This document shows, piece after piece, positions 16,995-25,445 of a DNA stretch of 26,339 bases (position 1 is its first letter; every line of letters starts with the position of its first letter). Source of the DNA: CAYNLY01 sp964398225. GTDB lineage: Bacteria > Pseudomonadota > Zetaproteobacteria > Mariprofundales > Mariprofundaceae. The position numbers and the translations under genes are program-made. The stretch is taken from positions 1-26,339 of the forward strand of contig CAYNLY010000017.1 in assembly GCA_964398225.1 (NCBI GenBank), given 5' to 3'. The notes beneath the pieces were generated by a model. That model was not told the origin of the DNA. It worked only from the letters and a program-made list of their open reading frames with translations, and made no database searches.

Positions 16995-17022
16995 ATTATC
17001 GTGATGGGTCCGGAAGAATCAA
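16995..17022 (-). promoter_or_regulatory. Predicted sigma-70 promoter for the yceD-rpmF-plsX-fab block
   Basis: On the minus strand TTGATT (17022-17017) is followed after 16 bases by GATAAT (17000-16995), matching four of six -35 and five of six -10 positions. The -35 includes the lpxB stop codon (TGA), and the start of transcription would fall near 16987, about 45 bases before the yceD ATG. It is the best sigma-70-like match I found in the window. It makes the fab block separable from the lpx block even though all genes point the same way. Confidence 0.6.
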
Positions 17023-18155
17023 GCGGGACGGGCGAGCGATTCCAGCATCTCGGCCACGCCCACAGCCGGATCGGTGCCTCCCAGCCGATCCCGCAGGCCC
17101 GCAAACGCCTCTCGCTGGCGGCGCGCTTCCGCCCCTCCCTCAAGCAGCGGAATCAGATGGCGCAGGATCGCTTCGACGTTCGCTTCTTCCTGCAGCAGTT
17201 CGGGCATCACCATCCGGTCGCCAAGCAGCAGATTCGCAAGCCCCACGCAATGCACGTTCAACAGGCGCCTGCCGATGAAGGCGGTGACCGGCGTGGTGCG
17301 GTAGACGAGCACGGTCGGCACGTCCCAGAGCGCAAGCTCGAGCGTGGCGGTGCCCGAAACGGCGACCGCCGCATCGGCCCGGAGCGCAAACCCCGGCTCG
17401 GTTCGCGGCAGCAGCAGGGCGCCCCGCACCTCCAGCGGCCGCAGCGCCTCGCGCGCCACGCCGGGCGCCACCGGCACGACGGCATCCACGTCCCGGCCCT
17501 TCGCCCGCATCGCATCGAGCAATTGCGCAAGCAGGGGCACATGCTGGCGGATCTCCTGCGGCCGGCTTCCCGGAAGCAGCCCGAGCACGCGATGCCCGCC
17601 CAGGCCCTGCTCTTCGATACGCTTGAGGAAGCGCTCCCGGCTCCAGCCCTCGCGGCAGGCATATGCGGTCGGGTTGCCGACATACCTGGCCTCGATCTCG
17701 TGCGCGCGGAACCATTCCGGCTCGAACGGAAGGATCGAGGCAAGCCCGTCCTGGGCAAGCCTGAGCGAGCGAACGCGCCAGCCGCCCCAGGCCCAGAGCT
17801 TCGGGGCGATGTATTGCAGCACCGGGACCCCGAGCGCGCGGAGCTTCCGCCCCAGACGCATGTGAAAGCCGGGAAAATCCACGAGCAGCGCGGCCTCCGG
17901 CCGATGCGCCTTGAGGTGCGCAAGCAGGCGCTGCTCGAGCCTGCGGATGCGGGGCAGCGCCCGCACGACGTCGGACAGACCCATGACGTTCAGTTCTTCC
18001 ATCCGGGCGATGGCTTCGCATCCGGCGTCAGCAAGCCTCGGTCCCGCAATGCCTTCGATCCGGATTTCGGGATGGCGCTTCCGGATCCGTTCGACGACCG
18101 CGGCGGCATGCGCATCCCCGCTTGCCTCGCCGACGCTGACGAACAGGTGTTTCAT
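17019..18155 (-). CDS. lpxB: Lipid-A-disaccharide synthase LpxB
   Basis: LpxB is a GT19-family glycosyltransferase that joins UDP-2,3-diacylglucosamine and 2,3-diacylglucosamine-1-phosphate to make the lipid A disaccharide at the cytoplasmic face of the inner membrane. The 378-residue product has the N-terminal GEASGDAHAA (8-17), DFPGFHMRL, YIAPKLWAWG, LPFEPEWF, the VGNPTA segment (often VGHP), LLPGSRPQEI, and the donor-site SGTATLELAL. The ATG overlaps the lpxI stop codon (ATGA), so its translation is probably coupled to lpxI, which makes one of its substrates. Confidence 0.96.
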   Translation of the reverse strand: MKHLFVSVGEASGDAHAAAVVERIRKRHPEIRIEGIAGPRLADAGCEAIARMEELNVMGLSDVVRALPRIRRLEQRLLAHLKAHRPEAALLVDFPGFHMRLGRKLRALGVPVLQYIAPKLWAWGGWRVRSLRLAQDGLASILPFEPEWFRAHEIEARYVGNPTAYACREGWSRERFLKRIEEQGLGGHRVLGLLPGSRPQEIRQHVPLLAQLLDAMRAKGRDVDAVVPVAPGVAREALRPLEVRGALLLPRTEPGFALRADAAVAVSGTATLELALWDVPTVLVYRTTPVTAFIGRRLLNVHCVGLANLLLGDRMVMPELLQEEANVEAILRHLIPLLEGGAEARRQREAFAGLRDRLGGTDPAVGVAEMLESLARPA

Positions 18156-18997
18156 CCACAGGCCCCGTCATCGAGACGGGCCGGATCGATGCCGAACACC
18201 CCGATGCCAAGCTCATCGGCGAGCCGGCGCATCCGCTCCCGATCGATCAACAGCGTAAGGCCCGCCTCGACGGCCAGAAGCCGGCATCCGGATTCATGCA
18301 TGGCAACGAGCGTGTCCGGTCCGACCGCGGGCACGTCGAAACGAAGATCCTGGTCGGGCTTGGCCACCTTGACGACGACCGCCCTGCCGCTGCCGTGCGC
18401 TCCTCCACGGCGAATGGCCTCATCCGAGCCTTCGATGGCCTCGACGGCGAGCACCGCCCGGTCCTGAACGACGACGGTCTGCCCGATGTCCAGTCCGGCA
18501 ATGCCCTTGGCCTGCGTGAAGCCGAACGCGACATCGGCCATCGCATCGGGCACCTCGGGCCCCGCGATCCAGCCGCTTGCGGCCAGCATCCGGCCCGCAT
18601 ACCGGGTCTGCTCGATCAGTTCGAGCCCTTCCTCGGCCATCAGCTCGGCCACGCCGTTCAGGATGCTGTCGTCCCGGCGGTCCTTCAGCCGCATCAGCCC
18701 CTTGAGCGCCATCCAGTCCGGGCGGAAATTGCGGAACAGGTGAAGCTTGCGCACCTTGCCGGCCATCACGACTTCGCGGACCTTCGCCTTTCGGAACGCG
18801 CGCACCATGCCGCCGACCTGGCCGACGTGCAGCCAGCAGATCGAATCGGCCAGTCGCTCGATCTCGGGCGAGGCCTCCTCGCGGACGGCGGCCACATGAA
18901 CGGAGAATCCCTGACGCCCGAGTTCGGCGGCGAGTTCCAGCGGAAACGAGCCGTAGCCCGCGATCAGCCCGATGCGGAGTGCTTCCTCATCCGCCAT
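18152..18997 (-). CDS. lpxI: UDP-2,3-diacylglucosamine pyrophosphatase LpxI
   Basis: LpxI hydrolyses UDP-2,3-diacylglucosamine to lipid X and UMP, the step done by the unrelated LpxH in most Beta- and Gammaproteobacteria. The 281-residue product has the LpxI N-terminus IGLIAGYGSFP, the KVREVVMAGKV segment, the YAGRMLAASGWIAG region, TVVVQDRAVLAVEAIEGSDEAI, and the C-terminal KPDQDLRFDVPAVG stretch with conserved aspartates. I chose the ATG at 18997 (MADEEALRIG), which overlaps the 3' end of lpxA by 11 bases; a start further upstream would extend deeper into lpxA. Its position between lpxA and lpxB is typical of Alphaproteobacteria. Confidence 0.95.
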   Translation of the reverse strand: MADEEALRIGLIAGYGSFPLELAAELGRQGFSVHVAAVREEASPEIERLADSICWLHVGQVGGMVRAFRKAKVREVVMAGKVRKLHLFRNFRPDWMALKGLMRLKDRRDDSILNGVAELMAEEGLELIEQTRYAGRMLAASGWIAGPEVPDAMADVAFGFTQAKGIAGLDIGQTVVVQDRAVLAVEAIEGSDEAIRRGGAHGSGRAVVVKVAKPDQDLRFDVPAVGPDTLVAMHESGCRLLAVEAGLTLLIDRERMRRLADELGIGVFGIDPARLDDGACG

Positions 18998-19778
18998 GCA
19001 GCGTGAGGCCTCCCTTCGTTTCGCGTACGAACGCAATCATCTCCCGGGCAAGCTCGGAGTCCCCGCCCGCTTCCTCGGCCAGCCGAAGGCGCGTTTCGAG
19101 CTTGCCGCTCTCCTTGAGCAGGATGCGATAAACCCGCTTGAGCGCCTGGATTTCCTCGTTTGCGATGCCCGCGCGCTTGAGCCCGACGATGTTCAGGCCG
19201 ACGAGATGCGGCCGGTAGCCCCCGCTGACCAGACAGAACGGCGGCACGGACTTGTTCACGCCCGCCGTGCCGCCCACCATCGCCATCCGGCCGATCTTCA
19301 GGAACTGGTGCACGGCCGCAAGCCCGCCGATGATCGCGCCGTCCTGAACCTCGACATGGCCGGCAAGCGTGGCGCAGTTGGCCATGATGACCCGGTTGCC
19401 GATCCGGCAGTCGTGGGCAACATGCGCGTAGGCCATCAGCAGGCAGTTGCTGCCGATGCTCGTGACCATCCCGCCGCCCTCGGTTCCGGCATTGACGGTC
19501 ACATATTCGCGGAAGGTGTTGTTCTCCCCGATTTCAACGACCGAGGGCTCGCCGTGGTATTTCAGGTCCTGCGGTTCTTGGCCGATCGAGGCGAACGGAA
19601 AGAAGCGGTTGCCCGCACCCACCGTCGTCCGGCCGGTGATGACCACATGGGACTGAAGCACGCATCCGGGGCCAAGCGAAACCTCGGGGCCGACGATGCA
19701 GTAGGGCCCGATGCGGACGCCGTCCGCGATCCGGGCGCGTCCATCCACGATCGCGGTGGGATGAATCTCGGTGCTCAC
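18987..19778 (-). CDS. lpxA: UDP-N-acetylglucosamine 3-O-acyltransferase LpxA
   Basis: LpxA begins lipid A synthesis by moving a 3-hydroxyacyl chain from ACP to UDP-GlcNAc. The 263-residue product shows a left-handed beta-helix hexapeptide pattern from about residue 5 to 180, then a C-terminal helical domain. The catalytic histidine is H122 (AHVAHDC), aligned with E. coli H125. The acyl-length ruler position (E. coli G173) is G170, which suggests a long chain such as C14. NAGTEGGGMVT replaces the gamma-type HRGT segment and resembles alphaproteobacterial LpxA. In the nucleotide-contact helix, the positions of E. coli E200 and R205 are V198 and A203. GTG at 19778 is the start, overlapping the fabZ stop codon as GTGA. 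Confidence 0.95.
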   Translation of the reverse strand: MSTEIHPTAIVDGRARIADGVRIGPYCIVGPEVSLGPGCVLQSHVVITGRTTVGAGNRFFPFASIGQEPQDLKYHGEPSVVEIGENNTFREYVTVNAGTEGGGMVTSIGSNCLLMAYAHVAHDCRIGNRVIMANCATLAGHVEVQDGAIIGGLAAVHQFLKIGRMAMVGGTAGVNKSVPPFCLVSGGYRPHLVGLNIVGLKRAGIANEEIQALKRVYRILLKESGKLETRLRLAEEAGGDSELAREMIAFVRETKGGLTLHGG

Positions 19779-20215
19779 GCCCTGGGCACCAGGGTGGCCG
19801 AAAGCATGCCTTCGCAGACCAGCTTGCCGTCCACGAAGGCCTCGCCCCTGAGCTTCCACATGTAGCCGCGGTGCCGGAGCACGGTCAGCTCGAACACGAC
19901 CTGATCCCCGGGCGTGACCGGCTTGCGGAAGCGCACGCCGTCGATGCCGGTGAAGTAGACGAGGAACTCGCCCTCTTCTTCCAGAGACTGAAACGCGAGA
20001 ATCCCGCCCGCCTGCGCCATCGCTTCGACCAGCAGCACGCCCGGCATCACGGGCCGGCCGGGAAAGTGGCCCATGAACTGGGGCTCGTTGAAACTGATGT
20101 TCTTGACCGCGCGGATGCGCTTGCCCCGCTCGTAGTCCAGCACCCGGTCGATCAGCAGGAACGGATACCGATGCGGCAGGTGCTCCATGATTTCTTCGAT
20201 GTTCATCACCGGCAT
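19775..20215 (-). CDS. fabZ: 3-hydroxyacyl-ACP dehydratase FabZ
   Basis: FabZ dehydrates (R)-3-hydroxyacyl-ACP in fatty-acid elongation and so competes with LpxA and LpxD for the same substrate. The 146-residue hot-dog-fold protein has LPHRYPFLLIDRV, the catalytic histidine H50 in MGHFPGRPVMPG, and glutamate E64 in LLVEAMAQ. GAGGAG lies eight bases before the ATG at 20215, and the lpxD stop codon falls in that spacer. Its placement between lpxD and lpxA is the standard one and is thought to balance membrane phospholipid against lipid A. Confidence 0.97.
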   Translation of the reverse strand: MPVMNIEEIMEHLPHRYPFLLIDRVLDYERGKRIRAVKNISFNEPQFMGHFPGRPVMPGVLLVEAMAQAGGILAFQSLEEEGEFLVYFTGIDGVRFRKPVTPGDQVVFELTVLRHRGYMWKLRGEAFVDGKLVCEGMLSATLVPRA

Positions 20216-20220
20216 GGTGC

Positions 20221-21234
20221 TTACTCCTCTCCCCTCTGGACTGTCTTCATCGTCCGGAAAAGCTCCGGCAGGCGCATCACCAGGGCGGACACCTTCAGCC
20301 AGAGCCGGTGCGGCATCGCCGGCGTTCCGGCATAGGTGCCGCCGGCCTCGAGATCGCCGATCACCCCGCTCTGGGCCGCGATGCGGCAGCCGTCGCCGAC
20401 ATGGATATGCCCGGCAAAGCCGGCCTGCCCGCCCACCTGGCAGCCCCGGCCGATGACCGTGGAGCCGGAGACGCCGGCCTGGCTTGCCATGACGGTGTGG
20501 GCGCCGATGCGCACGTTGTGGCCGATCTGGATCAGGTTGTCGAGCTTCGCGCCCCGCTCGATCACGGTGTCGCCCAGCGCGCCCCGGTCGATGCAGGTGT
20601 TGGCGCCGACTTCCACATCATCCTCCAGAATCACCCGGCCGGTCTGGGGGATCGCGAGAAACCGGCTGCCATCCCAGGCGTAGCCGAACCCGTCGGAGCC
20701 GATGACCGCGCCGGGCTGCAGCACGACGCGATCCCCAAGCACGCATCGCTCCCCCACATAGGCGCCCGCGCCGATCACGCATTCCCGGCCGATCACGGCG
20801 CCTGGGCCGATCACCGCGTTCGCGCCGACGATCGAGCCTTCGCCCACGCTTGCACCGCGCGCGACGACGGCGTGCGCGTCGAGCTGCACATCGCGGGCAA
20901 CGGTCGCGCCCGGCTCGACGATCGCGCTTGGATGGCGGACGCCGGTGCTTCGTGGCCTCGGATGGAAGTGCCTCTGGACAAGCGCAAAGGCCAGATAGGG
21001 ATCCTTCACGCGGATCAGCGGAACGCCCTCGGGCGCGCGCTCCTTTTCATCCACGAGCACGGCGGCCGCGCGCGTGCCGGCAAGCTGGGCGCGATAGCGC
21101 GGATTGGCCAGAAAGGAAACCTCTCTAGGGCCTGCGGCCGCAAGCGTGTTGATGCCGGTGATTTCGGCGTCGGGGCTGGCGCCTCCGTCCAGCGTCCCGT
21201 CCACCAGGCCGGCGATCTCGCTCAGCCGCGTCAC
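20221..21234 (-). CDS. lpxD: UDP-3-O-acylglucosamine N-acyltransferase LpxD
   Basis: LpxD adds the second 3-hydroxyacyl chain, to the amino group of the glucosamine. The 337-residue product has an N-terminal uridine-binding domain (about 1-100, with VSFLANPRYRAQL), a long hexapeptide-repeat beta-helix (about 100-300), and a C-terminal helix. The catalytic histidine in NLIQIGHNV is H239, the same number as in E. coli LpxD. The start is GTG at 21234, seven bases after the skp stop codon; the nearest in-frame upstream start would lie inside skp and give a serine- and threonine-rich lead unlike the family. Confidence 0.95.
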   Translation of the reverse strand: MTRLSEIAGLVDGTLDGGASPDAEITGINTLAAAGPREVSFLANPRYRAQLAGTRAAAVLVDEKERAPEGVPLIRVKDPYLAFALVQRHFHPRPRSTGVRHPSAIVEPGATVARDVQLDAHAVVARGASVGEGSIVGANAVIGPGAVIGRECVIGAGAYVGERCVLGDRVVLQPGAVIGSDGFGYAWDGSRFLAIPQTGRVILEDDVEVGANTCIDRGALGDTVIERGAKLDNLIQIGHNVRIGAHTVMASQAGVSGSTVIGRGCQVGGQAGFAGHIHVGDGCRIAAQSGVIGDLEAGGTYAGTPAMPHRLWLKVSALVMRLPELFRTMKTVQRGEE

Positions 21235-21241
21235 GCGCGCG

Positions 21242-21760
21242 CTACTTCTGGCGGTCGAGCTGCTCGGTGATGTCGGCCGTGATGTCGAACTTGGGGTTGG
21301 CATACAGCAGCTGGCGCTTCGGCAGGATCAGATCGAAGTGGTTTTTCTTGCCGTAGTCCTTGATGATCTTGTCGAACTTCGTGCCCAGGCTCATCGTCAG
21401 CCGGTTGTTCTCGGCGACAAGTTCTTCCTGGGCGTCCTGCTGCTTGCGCTGAAGCTCCTTGCGCATGTCCTTGATCTGCTGCTGCTTTTCGGAAAGCCGC
21501 TCCGGCGACATCGCCATCGACTGGCCGAGAAGCTCCTTCTCCGCCTTGTCGATCCGCTCGGCAAGCGCCTTGAGTTCCTTTTCCTTGCGGGCCTTCAGCG
21601 CTTCCAGGCGCTTGATGCCCTCCTGATACTGGCGCGTGTTCTCCATCGCGCTCTTGATGTCCACATAGCCGATCTTCAGCGCATCCGCCGCCTGGGCGGG
21701 CATCGCCCATACGGCGGTCAGCGCCACGAGTCCGGAGATCAACCTACGATGATGGTTCAT
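21242..21760 (-). CDS. skp: Periplasmic chaperone Skp/OmpH
   Basis: Skp is a trimeric periplasmic chaperone that holds unfolded outer-membrane proteins on their way to BamA. The 172-residue product has a Sec signal peptide (MNHHRR, hydrophobic core, cleavage likely after A24 in AQAAD), then IGYVDIKSAMENT, the start of the mature domain. A long lysine- and glutamate-rich helical region from about 45 to 120 would form the tentacles, and a short C-terminal strand returns to the trimer core. AGGGAG precedes the ATG and overlaps the bamA stop region. The basic, low-complexity tentacles are typical of the family. Confidence 0.92.
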   Translation of the reverse strand: MNHHRRLISGLVALTAVWAMPAQAADALKIGYVDIKSAMENTRQYQEGIKRLEALKARKEKELKALAERIDKAEKELLGQSMAMSPERLSEKQQQIKDMRKELQRKQQDAQEELVAENNRLTMSLGTKFDKIIKDYGKKNHFDLILPKRQLLYANPKFDITADITEQLDRQK

Positions 21761-21769
21761 GCATGCTCC

Positions 21770-24091
21770 CTAGAAACTGGCCCCAAGGCCGAATTCGAAG
21801 TTGCGGACGATATCTCCCGCCTGCTTGCGCACCGGAAAGCCCCAGGAAAGACTGATCGGACCCACCGGCGAAGCCCATTCGATGCCGAAACCTAGCGAAG
21901 CGCGCAGGCGGGATAAAGCGAAGCGTTCGGCCACGTTCAGGCTCTGGTTCCCCACCGTCGTCTGCACCGATCCCCAGACAAGACCCGCATCGCCGAAGAC
22001 CACGCCCCGGAAGCTGTCGCCGGGAAAGAACGGAAGCGGGAAGAACAGGTTGAGCGAGGCCCGTGCCATCCGGTCCCCGCCGATCGCTTCCTGGGTGGCG
22101 GGATCGCGCAGCGAGACACCGAAATAATCAAACCCGCGCAGGCTGCCGATGCCGCCCATCGAGAAGCGGCGGTACAGGGGCACCGAGCGCCCGCCGATGC
22201 CGTTGATCGCGGCGATCTCGATGGACGGATTCAGCGTCAGCCGGGTCTTTTCGCTCGGCTCGAACGACAGATAGGTGGCGGCATTCAGCGAACCGGTGAC
22301 GAACCGGTCGGTCCCGCCCAGGCCCGCGTACTCGATGCGGCCGACGATGTTCGTGCCTTCGCGGGTGGCGAACGGACGGTCGCGCGTATCCCAGCTGAGC
22401 GACTGGTTCAGGCTCAGCGTCGTATGCCGGCCCTGCTGGGCCTGCAGCAGCAGCGTGGAGCCCGCGGGCACGTTCGAGATCGTCTGCCGCTCGTACTGGA
22501 GACCGATGTCGTAGCGCAGGGTATCGCTCAGCGGCACGCCCAGCCCGAAGCCGCCGCCTGTCGAACTCAGATCGTAGAGCGCGTTGTTCACCGTGCTGTT
22601 GAACTGGTTCGAGCTCGTCTGATGGATGTTGATCGAGGCGCTCAGGCGTTCGCCGAGGAAGTACGGGTCGGTGAAGCTTGCGGTGTAGTTCTGCGTCACC
22701 TTGCCGAAGCTGCCGTTCACATTGGCCTGATAGCCGCGGCCCAGCAGGTTGTTCTCGTTCAGCTTGGCCTGGATGAAGGTCTTCTCGAGCTGCGAGTACC
22801 CCACGCCGAAGGTGAACGACCCGGTCTTGTTCTCCTCGACCTCGACGCGCATGTTGACCTTGTTCGGGTCACTGCCCCGGGGAAGGCTTACCCGCGCGTC
22901 CTTGAACAAGCCGGTGCGAGGCAGCGCTTCCTTGCTGCGGCGGATCCGGCTTGCCGAGTAGCGGGCGGCTTCCGCCTGCCTCAGTTCCCGGCGGACCACG
23001 CCGTCGATCGTCTTCTCGTTCCCACGCACCTCGATGCGCTCGATGTAGGTCTCCCTTCCCTTCTCGATCTCGAGCCGGACATCGACGAGACCCGCGTCCG
23101 GATCGCGCTTGAACTGGGGCGTGACCGTGGCGAACGCATAGCCCTCGTCCCCGACGCGATCGGTCAGCGCATCGATCGTTTTCTGAAGGTCCTTCAGACG
23201 GAACAGTTCGCCGGCCTTCAGCGCCACCAGCTCCCGGAGCGTGGCTTCATCGGGCACGAGATCCCCGGCAAGCTCCACCTTGCCGATCCGGTAGCGCGTT
23301 CCTTCCTCGATGCTGTAAACGAGATCGAAGCCCGAGAGATCGGGGGAGATGAGCATCGTCGTGCTCGCAACACGCACATCGAGAAACCCGCGGTTCATGT
23401 AAAACTGCTGCAGCAGCTGCGCATCGGCGCCGATGCGCTTGCGATCGAAAATGTCGCGATCGGTCATCAGGGTTGAAAGATCCGGCTCCCTTGAGGCGAG
23501 CACGTCCTTGAGCTCGGCATCGTCAAAGCTCCGGTTGCCGACGATACGGATCGAGCGCGCCCCGGTCACGGCGCCCTCATGGATGTCGATCACGACGTCC
23601 ACCTGATGTTCGCCCACCGGCTTTGCGCGGGTTTCGACCTGAACCTGATAGTATCCCTTTTTCAGGTATCCCTTGCGAATCGTGCGGATATCGGCGCGAA
23701 TGTTGCGCTCGTTGTACATTGCTCCGGGCTTGAGCTTGAGCCGGAGTTTGAGGTCCTTGGTCTTGATCTCGTCGTTGCCCCGGATCTCGAGGTTTCGCAC
23801 GAGGGGGTATTCGCTCAGGCGATAGATCAGCCGGATCCGCTCGCCCGATCGGACGCCCTCGACCCGAACATCGGAAAAGAATCCGCTCCGGAACAGGCGC
23901 TTGACGTCGCCGGCGATTTTTCGCCGATCCAGTGTCTGTCCCGGCCGGGTTTCGATGTAAGCGAGCACCGTTTCCCGCTCGACGAAATGATTGCCGTGAA
24001 TCTCGATCGCAGAAACGATGGGCTCCGCTGCCGAGGCGGGAGCGGCAAGCAAAATCAGCAAGGCGAGAAAAGCCGTCAGTCGCAGGCGCAT
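21770..24091 (-). CDS. bamA: Outer membrane protein assembly factor BamA
   Basis: BamA is the essential Omp85-family barrel that folds and inserts outer-membrane proteins. The 773-residue product has a signal peptide (cleavage likely after residue 21, ASA), a periplasmic part of five POTRA-like repeats to about residue 420 (starting VSAIEIHGNHFV), and a 16-strand-type barrel from about 425 (FTFGVGYSQLE). The conserved L6-loop motif is LRGF at 651-654, and the protein ends in an aromatic residue (GLGASF), as expected for insertion. It is seven bases after rseP, with only a weak ribosome site before the ATG. Confidence 0.97.
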   Translation of the reverse strand: MRLRLTAFLALLILLAAPASAAEPIVSAIEIHGNHFVERETVLAYIETRPGQTLDRRKIAGDVKRLFRSGFFSDVRVEGVRSGERIRLIYRLSEYPLVRNLEIRGNDEIKTKDLKLRLKLKPGAMYNERNIRADIRTIRKGYLKKGYYQVQVETRAKPVGEHQVDVVIDIHEGAVTGARSIRIVGNRSFDDAELKDVLASREPDLSTLMTDRDIFDRKRIGADAQLLQQFYMNRGFLDVRVASTTMLISPDLSGFDLVYSIEEGTRYRIGKVELAGDLVPDEATLRELVALKAGELFRLKDLQKTIDALTDRVGDEGYAFATVTPQFKRDPDAGLVDVRLEIEKGRETYIERIEVRGNEKTIDGVVRRELRQAEAARYSASRIRRSKEALPRTGLFKDARVSLPRGSDPNKVNMRVEVEENKTGSFTFGVGYSQLEKTFIQAKLNENNLLGRGYQANVNGSFGKVTQNYTASFTDPYFLGERLSASINIHQTSSNQFNSTVNNALYDLSSTGGGFGLGVPLSDTLRYDIGLQYERQTISNVPAGSTLLLQAQQGRHTTLSLNQSLSWDTRDRPFATREGTNIVGRIEYAGLGGTDRFVTGSLNAATYLSFEPSEKTRLTLNPSIEIAAINGIGGRSVPLYRRFSMGGIGSLRGFDYFGVSLRDPATQEAIGGDRMARASLNLFFPLPFFPGDSFRGVVFGDAGLVWGSVQTTVGNQSLNVAERFALSRLRASLGFGIEWASPVGPISLSWGFPVRKQAGDIVRNFEFGLGASF

Positions 24092-24098
24092 CGGGCAG

Positions 24099-25445
24099 CT
24101 ACCGGGTCAAATCGTTGTAGAAGGCAAACAGCATCAGGGCCGCGATCAGCACAAGCCCGATGGCCTGGGTGATTTCCATCGTCCGGGGCGACAGAGGCCG
24201 CCCGCGCAGCTTTTCGAGCCCCAGATAGACGAGGTGCCCTCCATCCAGAATCGGAATCGGCATCAGATTCAGCACTCCCAGATTGACCGAGATCAGAGCC
24301 AGAAACGACAGGAACGACACGAGCCCCAGTTCTGCCGTCTTGCCCGCGAGCTGCGCAATCGCGATCGGCCCGCCGAGGTTATCGGCGGGAATGGCTGATG
24401 TCACCATCTTGGCCACGACATTCAATGTCAGCTCGGTCATCTCCCAGGTCCGGACAAAGCCATACTGAAGCCCCTCGATGAGGCCCATCCGGTAGACTTC
24501 CCTGGGCTGAAGGCTGCGAAGCGCAAGGCCCACCCCGACCTTCGGCACTCCGTCGGCATCCGGCCTGGGCACGACCGAGAGCATCACGCGCAGTCCCTCG
24601 CGTTCAACGGCAAGCGCAACCGGCCGGTCTGGATGATCGCGGATCACCCGGATGAGGTCGTCCAGCCGTCGAACCGGCTCGCCCCCGGCCTGAAGGATGA
24701 TGTCCCCCGCCTTCAACCCCGCCCGCTCGGCCGGCGAGCCGGGCCGCACCGACTCGACGACGACCTGAACGCCGGGGCCCATCCCGAGCACGCGGCCGGC
24801 CATGTCGGTCAGCAGCGGATCGATCTCGGGCCGGGGCACTTCAAGACTCACCTGCCGCACGAGCCCGTCGCGATCCACCGCAAGTCGCACCTCGCGCCCC
24901 GCCCGGGACTTGAGCAGTTCCTCGACCTCGCTCCAGCTGTGCACGTGGCGCCCGTCGACAGTCTGGATACGGTCCCCTTCCTGGAGTCCGGCGAGCGCCG
25001 CCGGAGATGATGGGTCCACCTGTCCAATCACCGGAGGAAGGACCTGCTGCCCCATCCAGCCCACGATCATGTAGGCCACGATCGCAAACAGGAAGTTGAA
25101 CATGGGGCCTGCCGCCGCAACCGATGCGCGCTTCCACACCGGCTGCGCATCGAAGGCACGCGCGCGCTCCTCGGGCGAAAGCCGTGCCCGGGCCTCATCC
25201 GTCTGCTCCTCGGGGTTTTCGCCGAGCATCTTGACGTAGCCGCCCAGCGGAATCATCGCGATCACATATTCGACCTCGCGGTCGCGGCTTCTCCATGAGA
25301 AAAGAGCGGGTCCGAAGCCGATCGAAAACTTCTCAACCCGGATGCCGAGCTTGCGCGCGACGATGAAATGGCCGTACTCGTGCACGGCGATCAGGAGCGC
25401 AAGCGCGACAAGGAACGCAAGCGTCGTATGCACGAGCTCCATCAT
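24099..25445 (-). CDS. rseP: RIP metalloprotease RseP
   Basis: RseP is an inner-membrane site-2 protease that cuts anti-sigma factor RseA after DegS in the sigma-E envelope stress pathway and clears signal peptides. The 448-residue product has the zinc motif HEYGH (H22, E23, H26) in the first membrane helix, the second metal motif with D401 in MPIPILDGGH, and two periplasmic PDZ domains (about 120-200 and 205-285, each with a GDxI-type groove). The ATG at 25445 overlaps the dxr stop codon as ATGA; a second ATG follows immediately (TGATG), so the protein may begin one residue later. Confidence 0.96.
   Translation of the reverse strand: MMELVHTTLAFLVALALLIAVHEYGHFIVARKLGIRVEKFSIGFGPALFSWRSRDREVEYVIAMIPLGGYVKMLGENPEEQTDEARARLSPEERARAFDAQPVWKRASVAAAGPMFNFLFAIVAYMIVGWMGQQVLPPVIGQVDPSSPAALAGLQEGDRIQTVDGRHVHSWSEVEELLKSRAGREVRLAVDRDGLVRQVSLEVPRPEIDPLLTDMAGRVLGMGPGVQVVVESVRPGSPAERAGLKAGDIILQAGGEPVRRLDDLIRVIRDHPDRPVALAVEREGLRVMLSVVPRPDADGVPKVGVGLALRSLQPREVYRMGLIEGLQYGFVRTWEMTELTLNVVAKMVTSAIPADNLGGPIAIAQLAGKTAELGLVSFLSFLALISVNLGVLNLMPIPILDGGHLVYLGLEKLRGRPLSPRTMEITQAIGLVLIAALMLFAFYNDLTR

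Noticed and set aside
16062..18467. Long open frame (about 801 codons) on the plus strand opposite plsX to lpxI
   Set aside because: It runs antisense through five well-recognised genes and has low-complexity composition; no motif or ribosome site supports it.
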